From Marinisporobacter balticus (lineage in GTDB: Bacteria; Bacillota; Clostridia; Peptostreptococcales; Thermotaleaceae), in NCBI RefSeq assembly GCF_004345705.1, contig NZ_SLWV01000022.1, positions 6,007 to 70,006 of the forward strand: 64,000 nt of DNA, read 5' to 3'. A program made the position numbers and the translations under genes. This document shows, piece after piece, positions 8,125 to 16,905 of this stretch (position 1 is the stretch's first letter; each line of letters starts with the position of its first letter). A model generated the notes under the pieces. That model saw only the letters and a list, made by a program, of their open reading frames with translations, had not been told where the DNA came from and searched no databases.

Positions 8125-9066
8125 TTATTTTATTCTATCTAATATAGATTCTGCCGCAGAATATGGATCACAATTTCTCAGTGCAACTTCCTCTGCTAAT
8201 TGATTCACCTTTTCTTCTTTACTAGATTTATCCAATATCATTTCCATGAGGTTTTGCTGAATTAAATCAATAATTTCAATTTTGCTGTTTTCGGTTCTTC
8301 TTTTTTGAAGTTTCCCTGTATCTTTTAAATGATTCATATGTGTCCTTATATGGTCAAGTAATTCATCAATGCCTTTGTTATCTACCGCGATTACTTTTTG
8401 TACAGGAGGTCTCCAGTCCGTTTTATTAAAATCAAGCATCATTTCAATTTCTGTTGCAGTTCTTTTTGCCCCATCTCGATCCGCCTTATTTACTGCAAAT
8501 ACATCTCCAATTTCCATGATACCAGCCTTTATTGCCTGAATATCGTCTCCGAGCCCTGGTACCATCACCATAAGCGTTGTGTCCGCATTTCTAGCAATAT
8601 CTACTTCTGACTGTCCTACCCCTACTGTTTCAATAAATATATAATCAACACCATAAATATCTAAAATTTTAACAGCAGCAGCCGTTGCCTTAGAAAGTCC
8701 TCCTAAGTGTCCCCTTGTTCCCATACTTCTTATAAAAACCCCTGGATCTGTACTCAATTCATTCATTCTTACACGATCTCCAAGAATAGACCCCCCAGTA
8801 AAAGGACTTGTTGGATCAACAGCAATAACACCAACCGTTTTCCCTTCTCTTCTTAAAGCTTTTACAAGTTTATCAGTTAAAGTGCTTTTTCCTGCTCCAG
8901 GAGGTCCTGTAATCCCAACAACATGAGCATTTCCTGTTTTTTTATAAAGTCTTTTTAATATATCAATCGCTTCCGTATCATGATTCTCAGCCATTGAAAT
9001 CAGTCTTGCCGCAGCGCGCTTTTCTCCTTGCAATAACCTTTCTTCTAAAACCACTTTTCTCACCAC
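8125..9066 (-). CDS. meaB: MeaB-type GTPase, methylmalonyl-CoA mutase chaperone
   Basis: G3E GTPase that loads and protects the B12 cofactor of methylmalonyl-CoA mutase. It is 313 residues, with a P-loop GPPGAGKST near residue 54, the switch region ETVGVGQSEVDIA, and the guanine-specificity motif NKAD. Family members (MeaB/ArgK) are about 310-330 residues. Two GTG codons overlap the AGGTGG sequence at 9066, and a third GTG at 9054 has better spacing from it, so the true start may be 12 bp further in. It follows the B12-binding subunit gene, the usual linkage. Confidence 0.93.
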   Translation of the reverse strand: MVRKVVLEERLLQGEKRAAARLISMAENHDTEAIDILKRLYKKTGNAHVVGITGPPGAGKSTLTDKLVKALRREGKTVGVIAVDPTSPFTGGSILGDRVRMNELSTDPGVFIRSMGTRGHLGGLSKATAAAVKILDIYGVDYIFIETVGVGQSEVDIARNADTTLMVMVPGLGDDIQAIKAGIMEIGDVFAVNKADRDGAKRTATEIEMMLDFNKTDWRPPVQKVIAVDNKGIDELLDHIRTHMNHLKDTGKLQKRRTENSKIEIIDLIQQNLMEMILDKSSKEEKVNQLAEEVALRNCDPYSAAESILDRIK

Positions 9067-9078
9067 CTATTTAAACAA

Positions 9079-9132
9079 TAGACCATAAGCACAGAAACAA
9101 ACCAAAATATCTGTATCTGCACTTATAGTCTA
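9079..9132 (-). other. Imperfect hairpin between mcmA2 and meaB
   Basis: TAGACCATAAGCACAGA (9079-9095) can pair with the 9110-9132 segment (TCTGT...CTTATAGTCTA) with a few mismatches. No U-tract follows, so it looks like an intercistronic processing or stability hairpin rather than a terminator. Confidence 0.4.
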
Positions 9133-9136
9133 GATT

Positions 9137-9538
9137 TTATTTGTCTCTTTTAAGGTTTTCTTTTATATAATCAATTGTTACTGTAGTTGGTGTTCCAGGA
9201 GTGAAAATTTCTGCAATTCCTTTTTCTTTTAGGAAAGGAATGTCCTCATCTGGAATAACCCCTCCACCAATTACTAAAATATCCTCTACTTTTTCTGCTT
9301 TAAGAAGTTCAGCAACTTTTGGAAGTAATGTATTATGCGCTCCAGATAAAATACTCATAGAGATGCAATCTACATCTTCTTGAATCGCAGCATTTACGAT
9401 TTGCTCTGGTGTTTGTCTAAGTCCAGTATAAATCACCTCCATACCTGCATCTCTTAGTGCTCTTGCGATTACTTTTGCTCCCCTATCATGACCATCAAGG
9501 CCTGGCTTTGCAACTAATACTCTAATTGGTCTATCCAT
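9137..9538 (-). CDS. mcmA2: Methylmalonyl-CoA mutase, small (B12-binding) subunit
   Basis: Carries the adenosylcobalamin-binding domain of the split mutase. It is 133 residues and holds the base-off/His-on motif D15-x-H17-x-x-G20 within KPGLDGHDRG, where His17 would be the cobalt ligand. Later come SILSGAH and VIGGGVIP, which line the dimethylbenzimidazole tail pocket. I chose the ATG at 9538, 8 nt after GGGAGG, over an upstream ATG that overlaps the ribosome binding site. It is 72 bp downstream of the catalytic subunit gene. Confidence 0.94.
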   Translation of the reverse strand: MDRPIRVLVAKPGLDGHDRGAKVIARALRDAGMEVIYTGLRQTPEQIVNAAIQEDVDCISMSILSGAHNTLLPKVAELLKAEKVEDILVIGGGVIPDEDIPFLKEKGIAEIFTPGTPTTVTIDYIKENLKRDK

Positions 9539-9610
9539 AAATTTTTCCTCCCTCATTTAATCTTTCCTCAAGCTTTATCTATTTCAAAATATATCGTTTT
9601 TTTCTAATTT

Positions 9611-11287
9611 TTATAATTGTACACTTTGTTGATATTCACCAAATACTTCTCTCATTACACCACAGATTTCTCCTAAAGTACCATACGCTCTTACAGCATC
9701 TAATATCAGTGGCATTAAGTTTACTTCTGTTTGACAAGCAGCTCTTAGTGCCTCTAATTTTTCTGTTACGAGTGCATTATCTCTTTTTCCTTTTAAGGCT
9801 TGAATCTTCGCCTTTTGTAATTCCCCAACTGAAGGATCTACTCTTAATAATCCTTTAGGCGCTTCTTCTTCAATTTGGAATTTGTTCATACCAACAATAA
9901 CTCTCTTACCTGATTCAATATCTTTTTGGTAGTTATATGCTGCATCCATAATCTCTTGTTGGATATATCCATTATCAATCGCTCTTGGTGCGCCACCAAT
10001 TTCATCAATCTTTTTGATGTATTCCATTGCTTCTTCTTCAATTGCTTTTGTTTTTGCTTCTATATAGTATGAACCTGCTAATGGATCTACTGTATCCGCA
10101 GCACCACTCTCATGTGCTACAATTTGTTGTGTTCTAAGTGCTACACGAACTGAATCTTCTGTAGGAAGTGCTAATGCTTCGTCTTTTGAGTTTGTGTGTA
10201 ATGATTGTGTGCCACCTAAAACAGCTGCAAGTGTTTGAATTGCAACACGAACAATATTGTTTTCTGGTTGTTGTGCTGTAAGCGTTGACCCACCTGTTTG
10301 TGTATGGAATTTAAGTGCCATTGACTTCGCTTTTTTTGCGCCAAATCTTTCTTTCATAATTCTTGCCCAGAGTCTTCTTGCTGCTCTATATTTCGCAACT
10401 TCTTCTAAAATATCATTGTGTGCATTGAAGAAGAATGATAGTCTTGGTGCAAATGTATCAACATCTAATCCCGCTTTAATGGCAGCATCTACATAAGCAA
10501 TCCCATCAGAAAGTGTAAACCCTACTTCTTGCGCAGCAGTAGAACCTGCTTCTCTGATGTGGTATCCAGAAATTGAGATTGTATTCCATAGTGGTACCTC
10601 TTTTGAACAGTATTCAAATATATTTGTAATTAAACGCATAGATGCTTCTGTTGGGAAGATATATGTTCCACGCGCAATGTATTCTTTTAAGATATCATTT
10701 TGTATCGTTCCTCTTAGTTTATCAGCACTTACACCTTGTTTTTCTCCAACTGCAATGTACATCGCTAAAAGTACAGATGCGGGTGCATTAATTGTCATAC
10801 TCGTTGAAACCTTGTCTAGTGGAATCCCATCAAATAAGATTTCCATATCTGCTAATGAGTCAATCGCAACACCAACTTTTCCAACTTCACCTTCTGATAA
10901 TGCATGATCTGAGTCATACCCAATTTGTGTTGGAAGGTCAAATGCAACAGAAAGACCCATTGATCCTTGTTCAATTAAGAATTTATAACGTTTATTGGAC
11001 TCTTCTGCTGTAGCAAATCCTGCATACATACGCATTGTCCAAAATCTACCTCTATACATATTCGGTTGAACCCCTCTAGTATAAGGGAAACTTCCTGGCA
11101 ACCCTAAATCTGTTTCATAATCAAAATCTTCAATATCGACAGGTGTATAAAGTCTATTTACAACTGCTCCTGAACCAGTTTCAAATACTTCTTTTCTTTC
11201 AGGTCTTTTTTGTAACCCCTCTACTGTTTTTGAATCAAAAGCATTAAAATTCTCTTTGATTTTGTCTAGCTTGTCTTTTTCAAACAT
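9611..11287 (-). CDS. mcmA1: Methylmalonyl-CoA mutase, large (catalytic) subunit
   Basis: TIM-barrel subunit that rearranges succinyl-CoA and (R)-methylmalonyl-CoA by a radical mechanism. It is 558 residues and lacks a B12 domain, which is encoded separately at 9137-9538. Motifs include PNMYRGRFWTMRMYAGF, where the Tyr corresponds to the methylmalonyl-specific active-site Tyr rather than the Phe/Ile of isobutyryl mutases, then LSVAFDLPTQIGYDSD and HTQTGGSTLTAQQ. The usual RQYAGF is RMYAGF here. The ATG at 11287 has GGAGGAG upstream. The neighbouring epimerase and decarboxylase support methylmalonyl-CoA as the substrate. Confidence 0.95.
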   Translation of the reverse strand: MFEKDKLDKIKENFNAFDSKTVEGLQKRPERKEVFETGSGAVVNRLYTPVDIEDFDYETDLGLPGSFPYTRGVQPNMYRGRFWTMRMYAGFATAEESNKRYKFLIEQGSMGLSVAFDLPTQIGYDSDHALSEGEVGKVGVAIDSLADMEILFDGIPLDKVSTSMTINAPASVLLAMYIAVGEKQGVSADKLRGTIQNDILKEYIARGTYIFPTEASMRLITNIFEYCSKEVPLWNTISISGYHIREAGSTAAQEVGFTLSDGIAYVDAAIKAGLDVDTFAPRLSFFFNAHNDILEEVAKYRAARRLWARIMKERFGAKKAKSMALKFHTQTGGSTLTAQQPENNIVRVAIQTLAAVLGGTQSLHTNSKDEALALPTEDSVRVALRTQQIVAHESGAADTVDPLAGSYYIEAKTKAIEEEAMEYIKKIDEIGGAPRAIDNGYIQQEIMDAAYNYQKDIESGKRVIVGMNKFQIEEEAPKGLLRVDPSVGELQKAKIQALKGKRDNALVTEKLEALRAACQTEVNLMPLILDAVRAYGTLGEICGVMREVFGEYQQSVQL

Positions 11288-11350
11288 TTTTCTCCTCCTC
11301 ATAAACAATAAATAATTATCTATTATTATATTTTATAGAATACCATAAAT

Positions 11351-11375
11351 CGAAAACTTTTGTATGCAGTTTTCG
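11351..11375. promoter_or_regulatory. Inverted repeat upstream of mcmA1
   Basis: CGAAAAC-N11-GTTTTCG, perfect 7-bp arms, lies 64-88 bp before mcmA1. There is no clear U-tract, so it is more likely an operator or mRNA hairpin than a terminator. No known regulator consensus is matched. Confidence 0.35.
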
Positions 11376-11441
11376 GAAGTATATGTGTATACATTCTGTA
11401 CTATAACATACATGTAGATCAATATAATCTATTTTTTGTAA

Positions 11442-12941
11442 TTATTTCATTTTCATACTTCCTGTTTCTAGGAATCTTTCATGCCAAGAAAGGGCTTCTC
11501 CAATTACATGTGGCTGATGCTTTGTCTTTTTCTCAAGTGCTTTTTCTAAATAAGCATGTAGCATCGGCCTATAATCTGGATGTGCACAATTATCAATAAT
11601 TTTTCTCGCCTTTTCAGTTGGCGCTAATCCTCTTAAGTCAGCAATCCCCTGTTCTGTAACAACTACCATCACATCATGCTCTGTATGATCTACGTGAGAC
11701 ACCATAGGCACAATAGAAGAAATATCTCCATTTTTTGCAGTTGAAACAGATGTATAGATTGAAAGATAAGCATTCCTAGTGAAATCCCCTGATCCCCCTA
11801 AACCATTCATCATGCGCGATCCCATTATATTCGTTGAATTCACATGGCCATAAATATCTACTTCTATCGCAGTATTCATCGCAATTACACCCAATCTTCT
11901 TGCAACTTCTGGATTATTACTGATTTCCATAGGTCTTAATACACAATGCTTTGCATAGTGCTCCATATTATCAAGTAGTCTTACAAGTCCCTCTTCTGAT
12001 GGTGTAAAAGATGTCCCTGAAGCAACGGTTACTTTTCCTGCATCTATAAGGTCAAACATAGAATCTTGAATCACTTCTGTATAACAAGTTAAATTTTCAA
12101 ACTTAGAATCAACAAGACCTCCAAGTACTGCATTCGCAACAGAACCTACACCTGATTGAAGTGGCAATAGATTTTGAGGAAGTCTTCCCATTTTCACTTC
12201 ATTCTCTAAAAACTTGATGATATGTTCTGATATCTTCTTAGAATTTTCATCAATTGCACCGAGCGGTCTCACTTTGTCTGGTTTGTCCGTAACAACAATT
12301 GCTACTATTTTTTCAGGATCACAAGGTATATATGTCGTTCCTATACGGTCTCCTGAATTTTCAATTGGAATCGGTTTTCTATGTGGGGGTTTCTCTGTCA
12401 TGTATATATCGTGTACGCCTTCTAATGCCATTGGTTGACTCGTATTAATCTCAATAATTACTTTATCTGCATTTTTTACAGCCTGTGGTGAAATCCCTAC
12501 GGATGTAGTAGGAATAATTCCCCCATCTTCTGTTATTGCTAAAGCTTCAATAATTGCTACATCTATTTTTCCAAAAAATCCATAATCAATATATTGTGAC
12601 ACATGACTTAAATGCATATCTTGATACATAACAGTCCCGTTATTTATAGCATTTCTAGAATCTTTATTTGTTTGATAAGGGAATCTTCTTTTTAAAACGC
12701 CTGCTCTTGTTAAAGCACCATCTAATTCATCTCCTACAGACGCACCCGTTATAAGTGTAATCCCTATTTTTTCTCCATCTTCTGCTCTTTTCGCAAGCGC
12801 TAGTGGCACTGCTTTAGGATACCCCGATGGCGTAAACCCACTCGTTGCAATAGTCATTTCATCCTCGATAAATAGTGCTGCTTCTGCAGCTGACATAATT
12901 TTTCCTTTTAAATCTTCTCTTCTAATTCTATTTTCTAACAT
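11442..12941 (-). CDS. Succinyl-CoA/propionyl-CoA:acetate CoA-transferase family protein
   Basis: Acetyl-CoA hydrolase/transferase family enzyme of 499 residues, the size of Cat1/ScpC/AarC. Conserved blocks include GSRMMNGLGGSGDFTRNAYLSIY and VVVTEQGIADLRGLAP near the C-terminus. In this setting it most likely moves CoA from propionyl-CoA to succinate, closing a cycle with the mutase, epimerase and decarboxylase. Acetate or butyrate could also be acceptors, and sequence alone does not settle this. A strong AAGGAGG precedes the ATG. It is the first gene of the methylmalonyl-CoA cluster. Confidence 0.9.
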   Translation of the reverse strand: MLENRIRREDLKGKIMSAAEAALFIEDEMTIATSGFTPSGYPKAVPLALAKRAEDGEKIGITLITGASVGDELDGALTRAGVLKRRFPYQTNKDSRNAINNGTVMYQDMHLSHVSQYIDYGFFGKIDVAIIEALAITEDGGIIPTTSVGISPQAVKNADKVIIEINTSQPMALEGVHDIYMTEKPPHRKPIPIENSGDRIGTTYIPCDPEKIVAIVVTDKPDKVRPLGAIDENSKKISEHIIKFLENEVKMGRLPQNLLPLQSGVGSVANAVLGGLVDSKFENLTCYTEVIQDSMFDLIDAGKVTVASGTSFTPSEEGLVRLLDNMEHYAKHCVLRPMEISNNPEVARRLGVIAMNTAIEVDIYGHVNSTNIMGSRMMNGLGGSGDFTRNAYLSIYTSVSTAKNGDISSIVPMVSHVDHTEHDVMVVVTEQGIADLRGLAPTEKARKIIDNCAHPDYRPMLHAYLEKALEKKTKHQPHVIGEALSWHERFLETGSMKMK

Positions 12942-13122
12942 GTCGGTTGTTCCTCCTTTTATTTATAAAATGCGTCATATCAGTAATAAAAACAAAAACG
13001 ACTAGATATAGGGTACAAATATCCAAAGTTTATTCATACCATACACCTAGCCGGAATTTATCTGTTGTAGGTTGACAAAAGGTCATTTTGCCATCACAGA
13101 TAATAGGCTTCTCTATTTTTAT

Positions 13123-13452
13123 TTACTCAACGTCTTCAACACCCGCTACAATCTGTTCATACTTTTCATAGCATGTTCTTAAAGCAGATATAATGGCTTT
13201 TCTTGCAGATCCAAAATAATTTTCTTTAAACATTTTTTCGATTTCATCAAAATTATTTAAGTTTTTACCCACAAGATGGTTCCTAAAGAAATCTTTAGCT
13301 ACACTAGTTACCAATGAAGCTTCCGCCTCAAAAACTTCCCCCGTGTATCTATTTACTAAAACACCAACTGCTATAACACTATAAAGTTCAGTCGATGTAA
13401 TCCCTTTAGGTAGCTTTGCATATCCGCTTATAAAGATTTTTTCGGGTAACAA
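13123..13452 (-). CDS. DUF3870 family protein
   Basis: Small soluble protein of about 109 residues that I recognise as DUF3870; the function is unknown. The N-terminus (EKIFISGYAKLPKGITS) and the GVLVNRYTGEVFEAEASLVT centre look like a compact beta-rich domain, followed by an alpha-helical C-terminal half (ARKAIISALRTCYEKYEQIVAGV). No catalytic motif is evident. The start is uncertain: the first in-frame TTG (13467) overlaps the GGAGGTG ribosome binding site, so a GTG or TTG at 13455/13452 is more likely. It lies between the sigma-54-controlled transporter and the CoA-transferase, with no clear terminator on either side. Confidence 0.82.
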   Translation of the reverse strand: MLPEKIFISGYAKLPKGITSTELYSVIAVGVLVNRYTGEVFEAEASLVTSVAKDFFRNHLVGKNLNNFDEIEKMFKENYFGSARKAIISALRTCYEKYEQIVAGVEDVE

Positions 13453-13678
13453 CACACCCACCTCCAAAATGGATTGCTTTTCTTCTTTTTTCGACAGTTA
13501 GTATTCGCTTTATAGAAAATTATATCCTTAATAGATTCAGATGTAAAGTATATAATTCTACATTTTATTTTAATATAACAAATACCTTTACCCATCGAAA
13601 TATATTTGGAAAAACATGAGTGGTCGAAGTGTTTAGCGAGTAAATAATCATGCGATGTTTGCTATAAAAACAAAATAT

Positions 13679-15061
13679 TTACATTGGTAAATTATGCAAT
13701 ATTATTGTAAACAACACCATTCCTAAAAGTGCCGCTGGATAAGTTGCGCCATATCCTGCAGCAGGGTCATCGCTACCAATCGCATCAACAGCAGCGCCAA
13801 GACCTGGTGTAGATGTCATTCCTCCACAAATCGCCCCTGATAACATAATCCAGTTAATTTTCAATACATATCTACCTATAAAGAAACCTACTGTCATTGC
13901 AACCACACCTACTACTAATGATACAATTGCTAAATACCATCCAGTACCAAGTAATGCATCAAATACTTTAAATCCATATCTAAGTCCTACGATTGCTAAG
14001 AAAAATGCAAGAGATAATTGTCTAACAACCCCTAATATCTTGTTGTTCATTCTAAAGTTGAGTGCTCCTATTTTTCCAATATGTCCAAGTATAAGTGAAC
14101 CGATTAAAACACCCCCTGTAGCACCTAGACTAAAATCGCCTAAGTATGGCAACTTAATTTTAAACAATCCTATGGTGTATCCAAAGAAACAAGCGATTGC
14201 AAATGCAGTAAGATCAAAAGAAGTCTCTTCAATTTCTTTTCCACCTGATGACGCTTTTGCTTCTGCCATTTCTTGTCTAAACATTTTTTGCTCTTCCTCT
14301 ACATTCATACCAAATAGTTTTGGAAAGAAATTTACGCAAAGGATTACGATTAATACTCCAAACGGATAACCAATGGCATGCCCTACACCGATTCCTGCTT
14401 CAGCATTTTTTATTAGTTCTGCTTTTTGGGCATTGGATAATATTGGTGTATTTTCTGGTGTTAAGCCTCCAGTTGCATCTAATACAAACAAAACTTTTGC
14501 TTTTTCATCATCACTTAATGTTTCATAGATCTCAGCCTTATGTGTAGAGTGTCCTTTTGCTGTTTCAATAGCCGCTGCAAGTCCTGGTGAACTCGTAAGT
14601 GCCCCTGTATAAACGCCTGATATTTCATATGGATTAGAACTTAACCCTAAGGCTGGACTTAAAAGCGTCATGCCATAGGTTGCTGTTGCTCCTAAAAATG
14701 TAATTAAGAATCCTAAGATAACAAATTTTGCCCCATATTTTTTTAGTACTGCACCCATATCTTTCGCTGCTAATAGTCCTACTGCCGCAACAAATAGTAT
14801 CAGGAATAATGAGAAAAAGCTTTTATCAATAACGCCAGCTTTTATAAGTTTTTCAGCAGCCTTATATGCTGCATCTCCTTCTCCAAATCCTTTTCCATAT
14901 CCAAGTACCCACCAACCTATTAAGAGTCCAGTAAATAAAGTACCCGATACACCAAAATTAAACTTTCCAAATCTTATTTTTCCAAACAACATTCCTGTAA
15001 ACACTGCGACAAACATCAATATGAACGGATTCATAAGCCAAGCAGCCACATCAAATTTCAT
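13679..15061 (-). CDS. AspT/YidE/YbjL-type membrane transporter
   Basis: Polytopic membrane protein of 460 residues with two hydrophobic halves separated by a charged cytosolic segment (about 250-285: EEEQKMFRQEMAEAKASSGGKEIEE). The motifs SGVYTGALTSSPGLAAAIETAK and LSGAICGGMTSTPGLGAAVDAIG are the duplicated GxxxSxPGL signature of the aspartate:alanine exchanger/YidE family. The substrate is likely an amino or dicarboxylic acid. It lacks the RCK_C domains of AspT. Ribosome binding site: GGGAGG. A sigma-54 promoter lies 180 bp upstream, and the cognate-looking activator and kinase genes are next in line. Confidence 0.85.
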   Translation of the reverse strand: MKFDVAAWLMNPFILMFVAVFTGMLFGKIRFGKFNFGVSGTLFTGLLIGWWVLGYGKGFGEGDAAYKAAEKLIKAGVIDKSFFSLFLILFVAAVGLLAAKDMGAVLKKYGAKFVILGFLITFLGATATYGMTLLSPALGLSSNPYEISGVYTGALTSSPGLAAAIETAKGHSTHKAEIYETLSDDEKAKVLFVLDATGGLTPENTPILSNAQKAELIKNAEAGIGVGHAIGYPFGVLIVILCVNFFPKLFGMNVEEEQKMFRQEMAEAKASSGGKEIEETSFDLTAFAIACFFGYTIGLFKIKLPYLGDFSLGATGGVLIGSLILGHIGKIGALNFRMNNKILGVVRQLSLAFFLAIVGLRYGFKVFDALLGTGWYLAIVSLVVGVVAMTVGFFIGRYVLKINWIMLSGAICGGMTSTPGLGAAVDAIGSDDPAAGYGATYPAALLGMVLFTIILHNLPM

Positions 15062-15239
15062 AGTTTTTCCTCCCTTTATAAGTTTCTCTTTACGCCTATT
15101 TATTTATAATAATGATTGCAATCGTTTTCTTTTTTTTAAAACACCTCCCCTTGTTTTAGACTCACCAGCAAATAGTGAATAAATACTTGAAAATTTATTC
15201 GTATTTATTTCTAAATTTATATCTCTTTATAAAGTTTAT

Positions 15240-15255
15240 TGCAAAATCCATTCCA
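15240..15255 (-). promoter_or_regulatory. Sigma-54 (-24/-12) promoter of the transporter gene
   Basis: The minus strand reads TGGAATG-N4-TTGCA against the consensus TGGCACG-N4-TTGCA, with the invariant GG and GC dinucleotides exactly spaced. Predicted transcription starts near 15229, giving a leader of about 170 nt before the transporter ATG. A sigma-54 activator gene (15571-16905) is directly upstream. Basis: sequence match plus context. Confidence 0.72.
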
Positions 15256-15274
15256 ATCTTTATAAACTTTTATA

Positions 15275-15299
15275 AACTTTTATAAATTTTTAACAATGT
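15275..15299. repeat. 25-bp direct repeat, proximal copy (candidate activator site)
   Basis: The repeat begins AACTTTTATAA and ends TTAACAATGT, and is identical to 15456-15480. It lies 20-45 bp upstream of the -24 element, preceded by extra partial copies of TATAAACTTT at 15261-15280. Confidence 0.6.
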
Positions 15300-15451
15300 A
15301 TAAATCGAACGATCCCATAATTCATATCTTTCTAAAGAATCTACACTTCCTTATTCATGTAATATTAACCCTCAAATACAGTATTAGCAATTTATTCATA
15401 TTTATTTATCCGTGAATTTGCAAGTCGTATCATTATTTATTTCAAAACTCG

Positions 15452-15485
15452 CTCTAACTTTTATAAATTTTTAACAATGTTAGAG
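15452..15485. promoter_or_regulatory. 25-bp direct repeat, distal copy inside an inverted repeat (candidate enhancer)
   Basis: The copy at 15456-15480 is identical to 15275-15299. It is enclosed by perfect 7-bp inverted arms CTCTAAC (15452-15458) and GTTAGAG (15479-15485). It lies about 200 bp upstream of the -24 element, a normal distance for a bacterial enhancer bound by an NtrC-type activator. A further near-repeat, TTTATTCrTATTTATTT, occurs near 15194 and 15389. Confidence 0.5.
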
Positions 15486-15511
15486 ATTCCATTTTTCATG
15501 ATTTAGGATAG

Positions 15512-15555
15512 TAAAAAAAAGACCATAAGTGGTAAAATATTTACCACTTATGGTT
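15512..15555 (-). terminator. Terminator after the sigma-54 activator gene
   Basis: A hairpin with 14-bp arms (ACCATAAGTGGTAA, 15522-15535, and its complement 15541-15554) is followed on the minus strand by eight T. It separates the kinase/activator transcript from the transporter gene, which therefore needs its own promoter. Confidence 0.92.
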
Positions 15556-15570
15556 CAGATGTTTCCAATT

Positions 15571-16905
15571 CTATTTTTGTATACTATATTTTTCAATCTT
15601 CCGTCTCAATGTTACACGGGAAATGCCTAGATTTTTTGCTGTTTTTGAAATATTCCAGTTATTTTGTTGCAGCACTTTATTAATGGCTTCCATTTCAATA
15701 TTTTCAAGATTGGTATTTAATAGAGTACCGGTTTTCTCTATACTCTGTTGGCTAATAATATTTTGGGGTAAGTTTTCAACATCTATCCAGTCATCCTCTT
15801 GAAAAATCATCACTCTTTCCAATAAATTTTTTAATTCTCTTACATTTCCTTTCCATTCATAGTTTGTACATATTTCTAGTGCTTCTTTTGTCATACCCTT
15901 CACGCTTTTATCGAGGGTAACATTGTATTGATTAACAAAATAATCAATCAATACTTCTATATCCTCTTTTCTTTCGCGGAGTGGCGTCGTATATATAGGA
16001 ATTACATTGAGCCGATAATATAAATCTTCTCTAAAGTTTCCATTTTCTATCGCCTTTACCAAATCCTTATTGGTTGCAGCAATTATATTTGTTGAAAAAG
16101 AAATCTCCTCAACACCTCCAACACGTCGAAATTTTTTTTCTTGTAAAACCCTTAAAACTTTTGCTTGAAGTAATAGATCCATATCTCCAATCTCATCTAA
16201 AAATAGTGTTCCTCCATTGGCTTCTTCAATTAATCCTTTTTTTAATTTCTTTGCATCAGAAAAAGCGCCTTTTTCATGTCCAAACAATTCACTTTCCTGT
16301 AAATTTTTAGGAATAGCCGCACAGTTTAGCGCAATATAAGGTGCCTCTTTTCTAATCCCATTAAAATGAATAGCTTTTGCAATAATCTCTTTCCCTGTTC
16401 CACTCTCACCTTGCACAAGAATAAATGTATCATAGGGCATATTTCCTACTTTTTTCGCAATATCCTTCACTTCTTGTATCGATTTACTAATTCCAATTAC
16501 TTCTGTGATTTTTTTTTCTTTCTTTGTAGATAATTCTTGTACTTTTTTTATATATTTCAGATTATCATCAATACTGTCTTTAATCTCTTCAATACTAAAA
16601 GGTTTTGTAAAATAATCATTTGCACCTAATTTCATGGCTTCAACAGCTAGTTTTACTTCACTAATATAGGTAATCATAATCACAATACTATTTTTATCTT
16701 TTTTTCTTATTTCCTTTAAGACATCTATGCCACTCATCCCTGGTAAATTTATATCCACTATGGATAAATGTGGTTTTTCTTTATCAAAAATTTCAATACC
16801 TGCTTCTCCAGAATCTACTGTAAAGATTTTCACCCCTAACTTACTCAATCCTACACGTAAAGATAAACGAATGCTTTTTTCATCATCAATAATCAATACT
16901 TTCAT
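15571..16905 (-). CDS. Sigma-54-dependent response regulator (NtrC/AtoC family)
   Basis: 444-residue enhancer-binding protein. It has a receiver domain (1-115, phospho-acceptor Asp51, Lys101 in FTKPF), an AAA+ domain (about 135-370) and a Fis-type helix-turn-helix (about 402-444). The Walker A is GESGTGKE (166-173) and Walker B is LFLDEIGDM. The sigma-54-contacting loop reads GAFSDA (213-218) instead of GAFTGA. Its start overlaps the end of the kinase gene by 20 bp, so the two are translationally linked. The likely target is the sigma-54 promoter at 15240-15255, next to its terminator. Confidence 0.95.
   Translation of the reverse strand: MKVLIIDDEKSIRLSLRVGLSKLGVKIFTVDSGEAGIEIFDKEKPHLSIVDINLPGMSGIDVLKEIRKKDKNSIVIMITYISEVKLAVEAMKLGANDYFTKPFSIEEIKDSIDDNLKYIKKVQELSTKKEKKITEVIGISKSIQEVKDIAKKVGNMPYDTFILVQGESGTGKEIIAKAIHFNGIRKEAPYIALNCAAIPKNLQESELFGHEKGAFSDAKKLKKGLIEEANGGTLFLDEIGDMDLLLQAKVLRVLQEKKFRRVGGVEEISFSTNIIAATNKDLVKAIENGNFREDLYYRLNVIPIYTTPLRERKEDIEVLIDYFVNQYNVTLDKSVKGMTKEALEICTNYEWKGNVRELKNLLERVMIFQEDDWIDVENLPQNIISQQSIEKTGTLLNTNLENIEMEAINKVLQQNNWNISKTAKNLGISRVTLRRKIEKYSIQK

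Noticed and set aside
12942..13122. Possible cobalamin or other riboswitch before the CoA-transferase
   Set aside because: The gap has short complementary pieces (GGCAAAA/TTTTGTC) and an AATTCCGGC string, but the conserved GCCACTG core and the other B12-box elements are absent.
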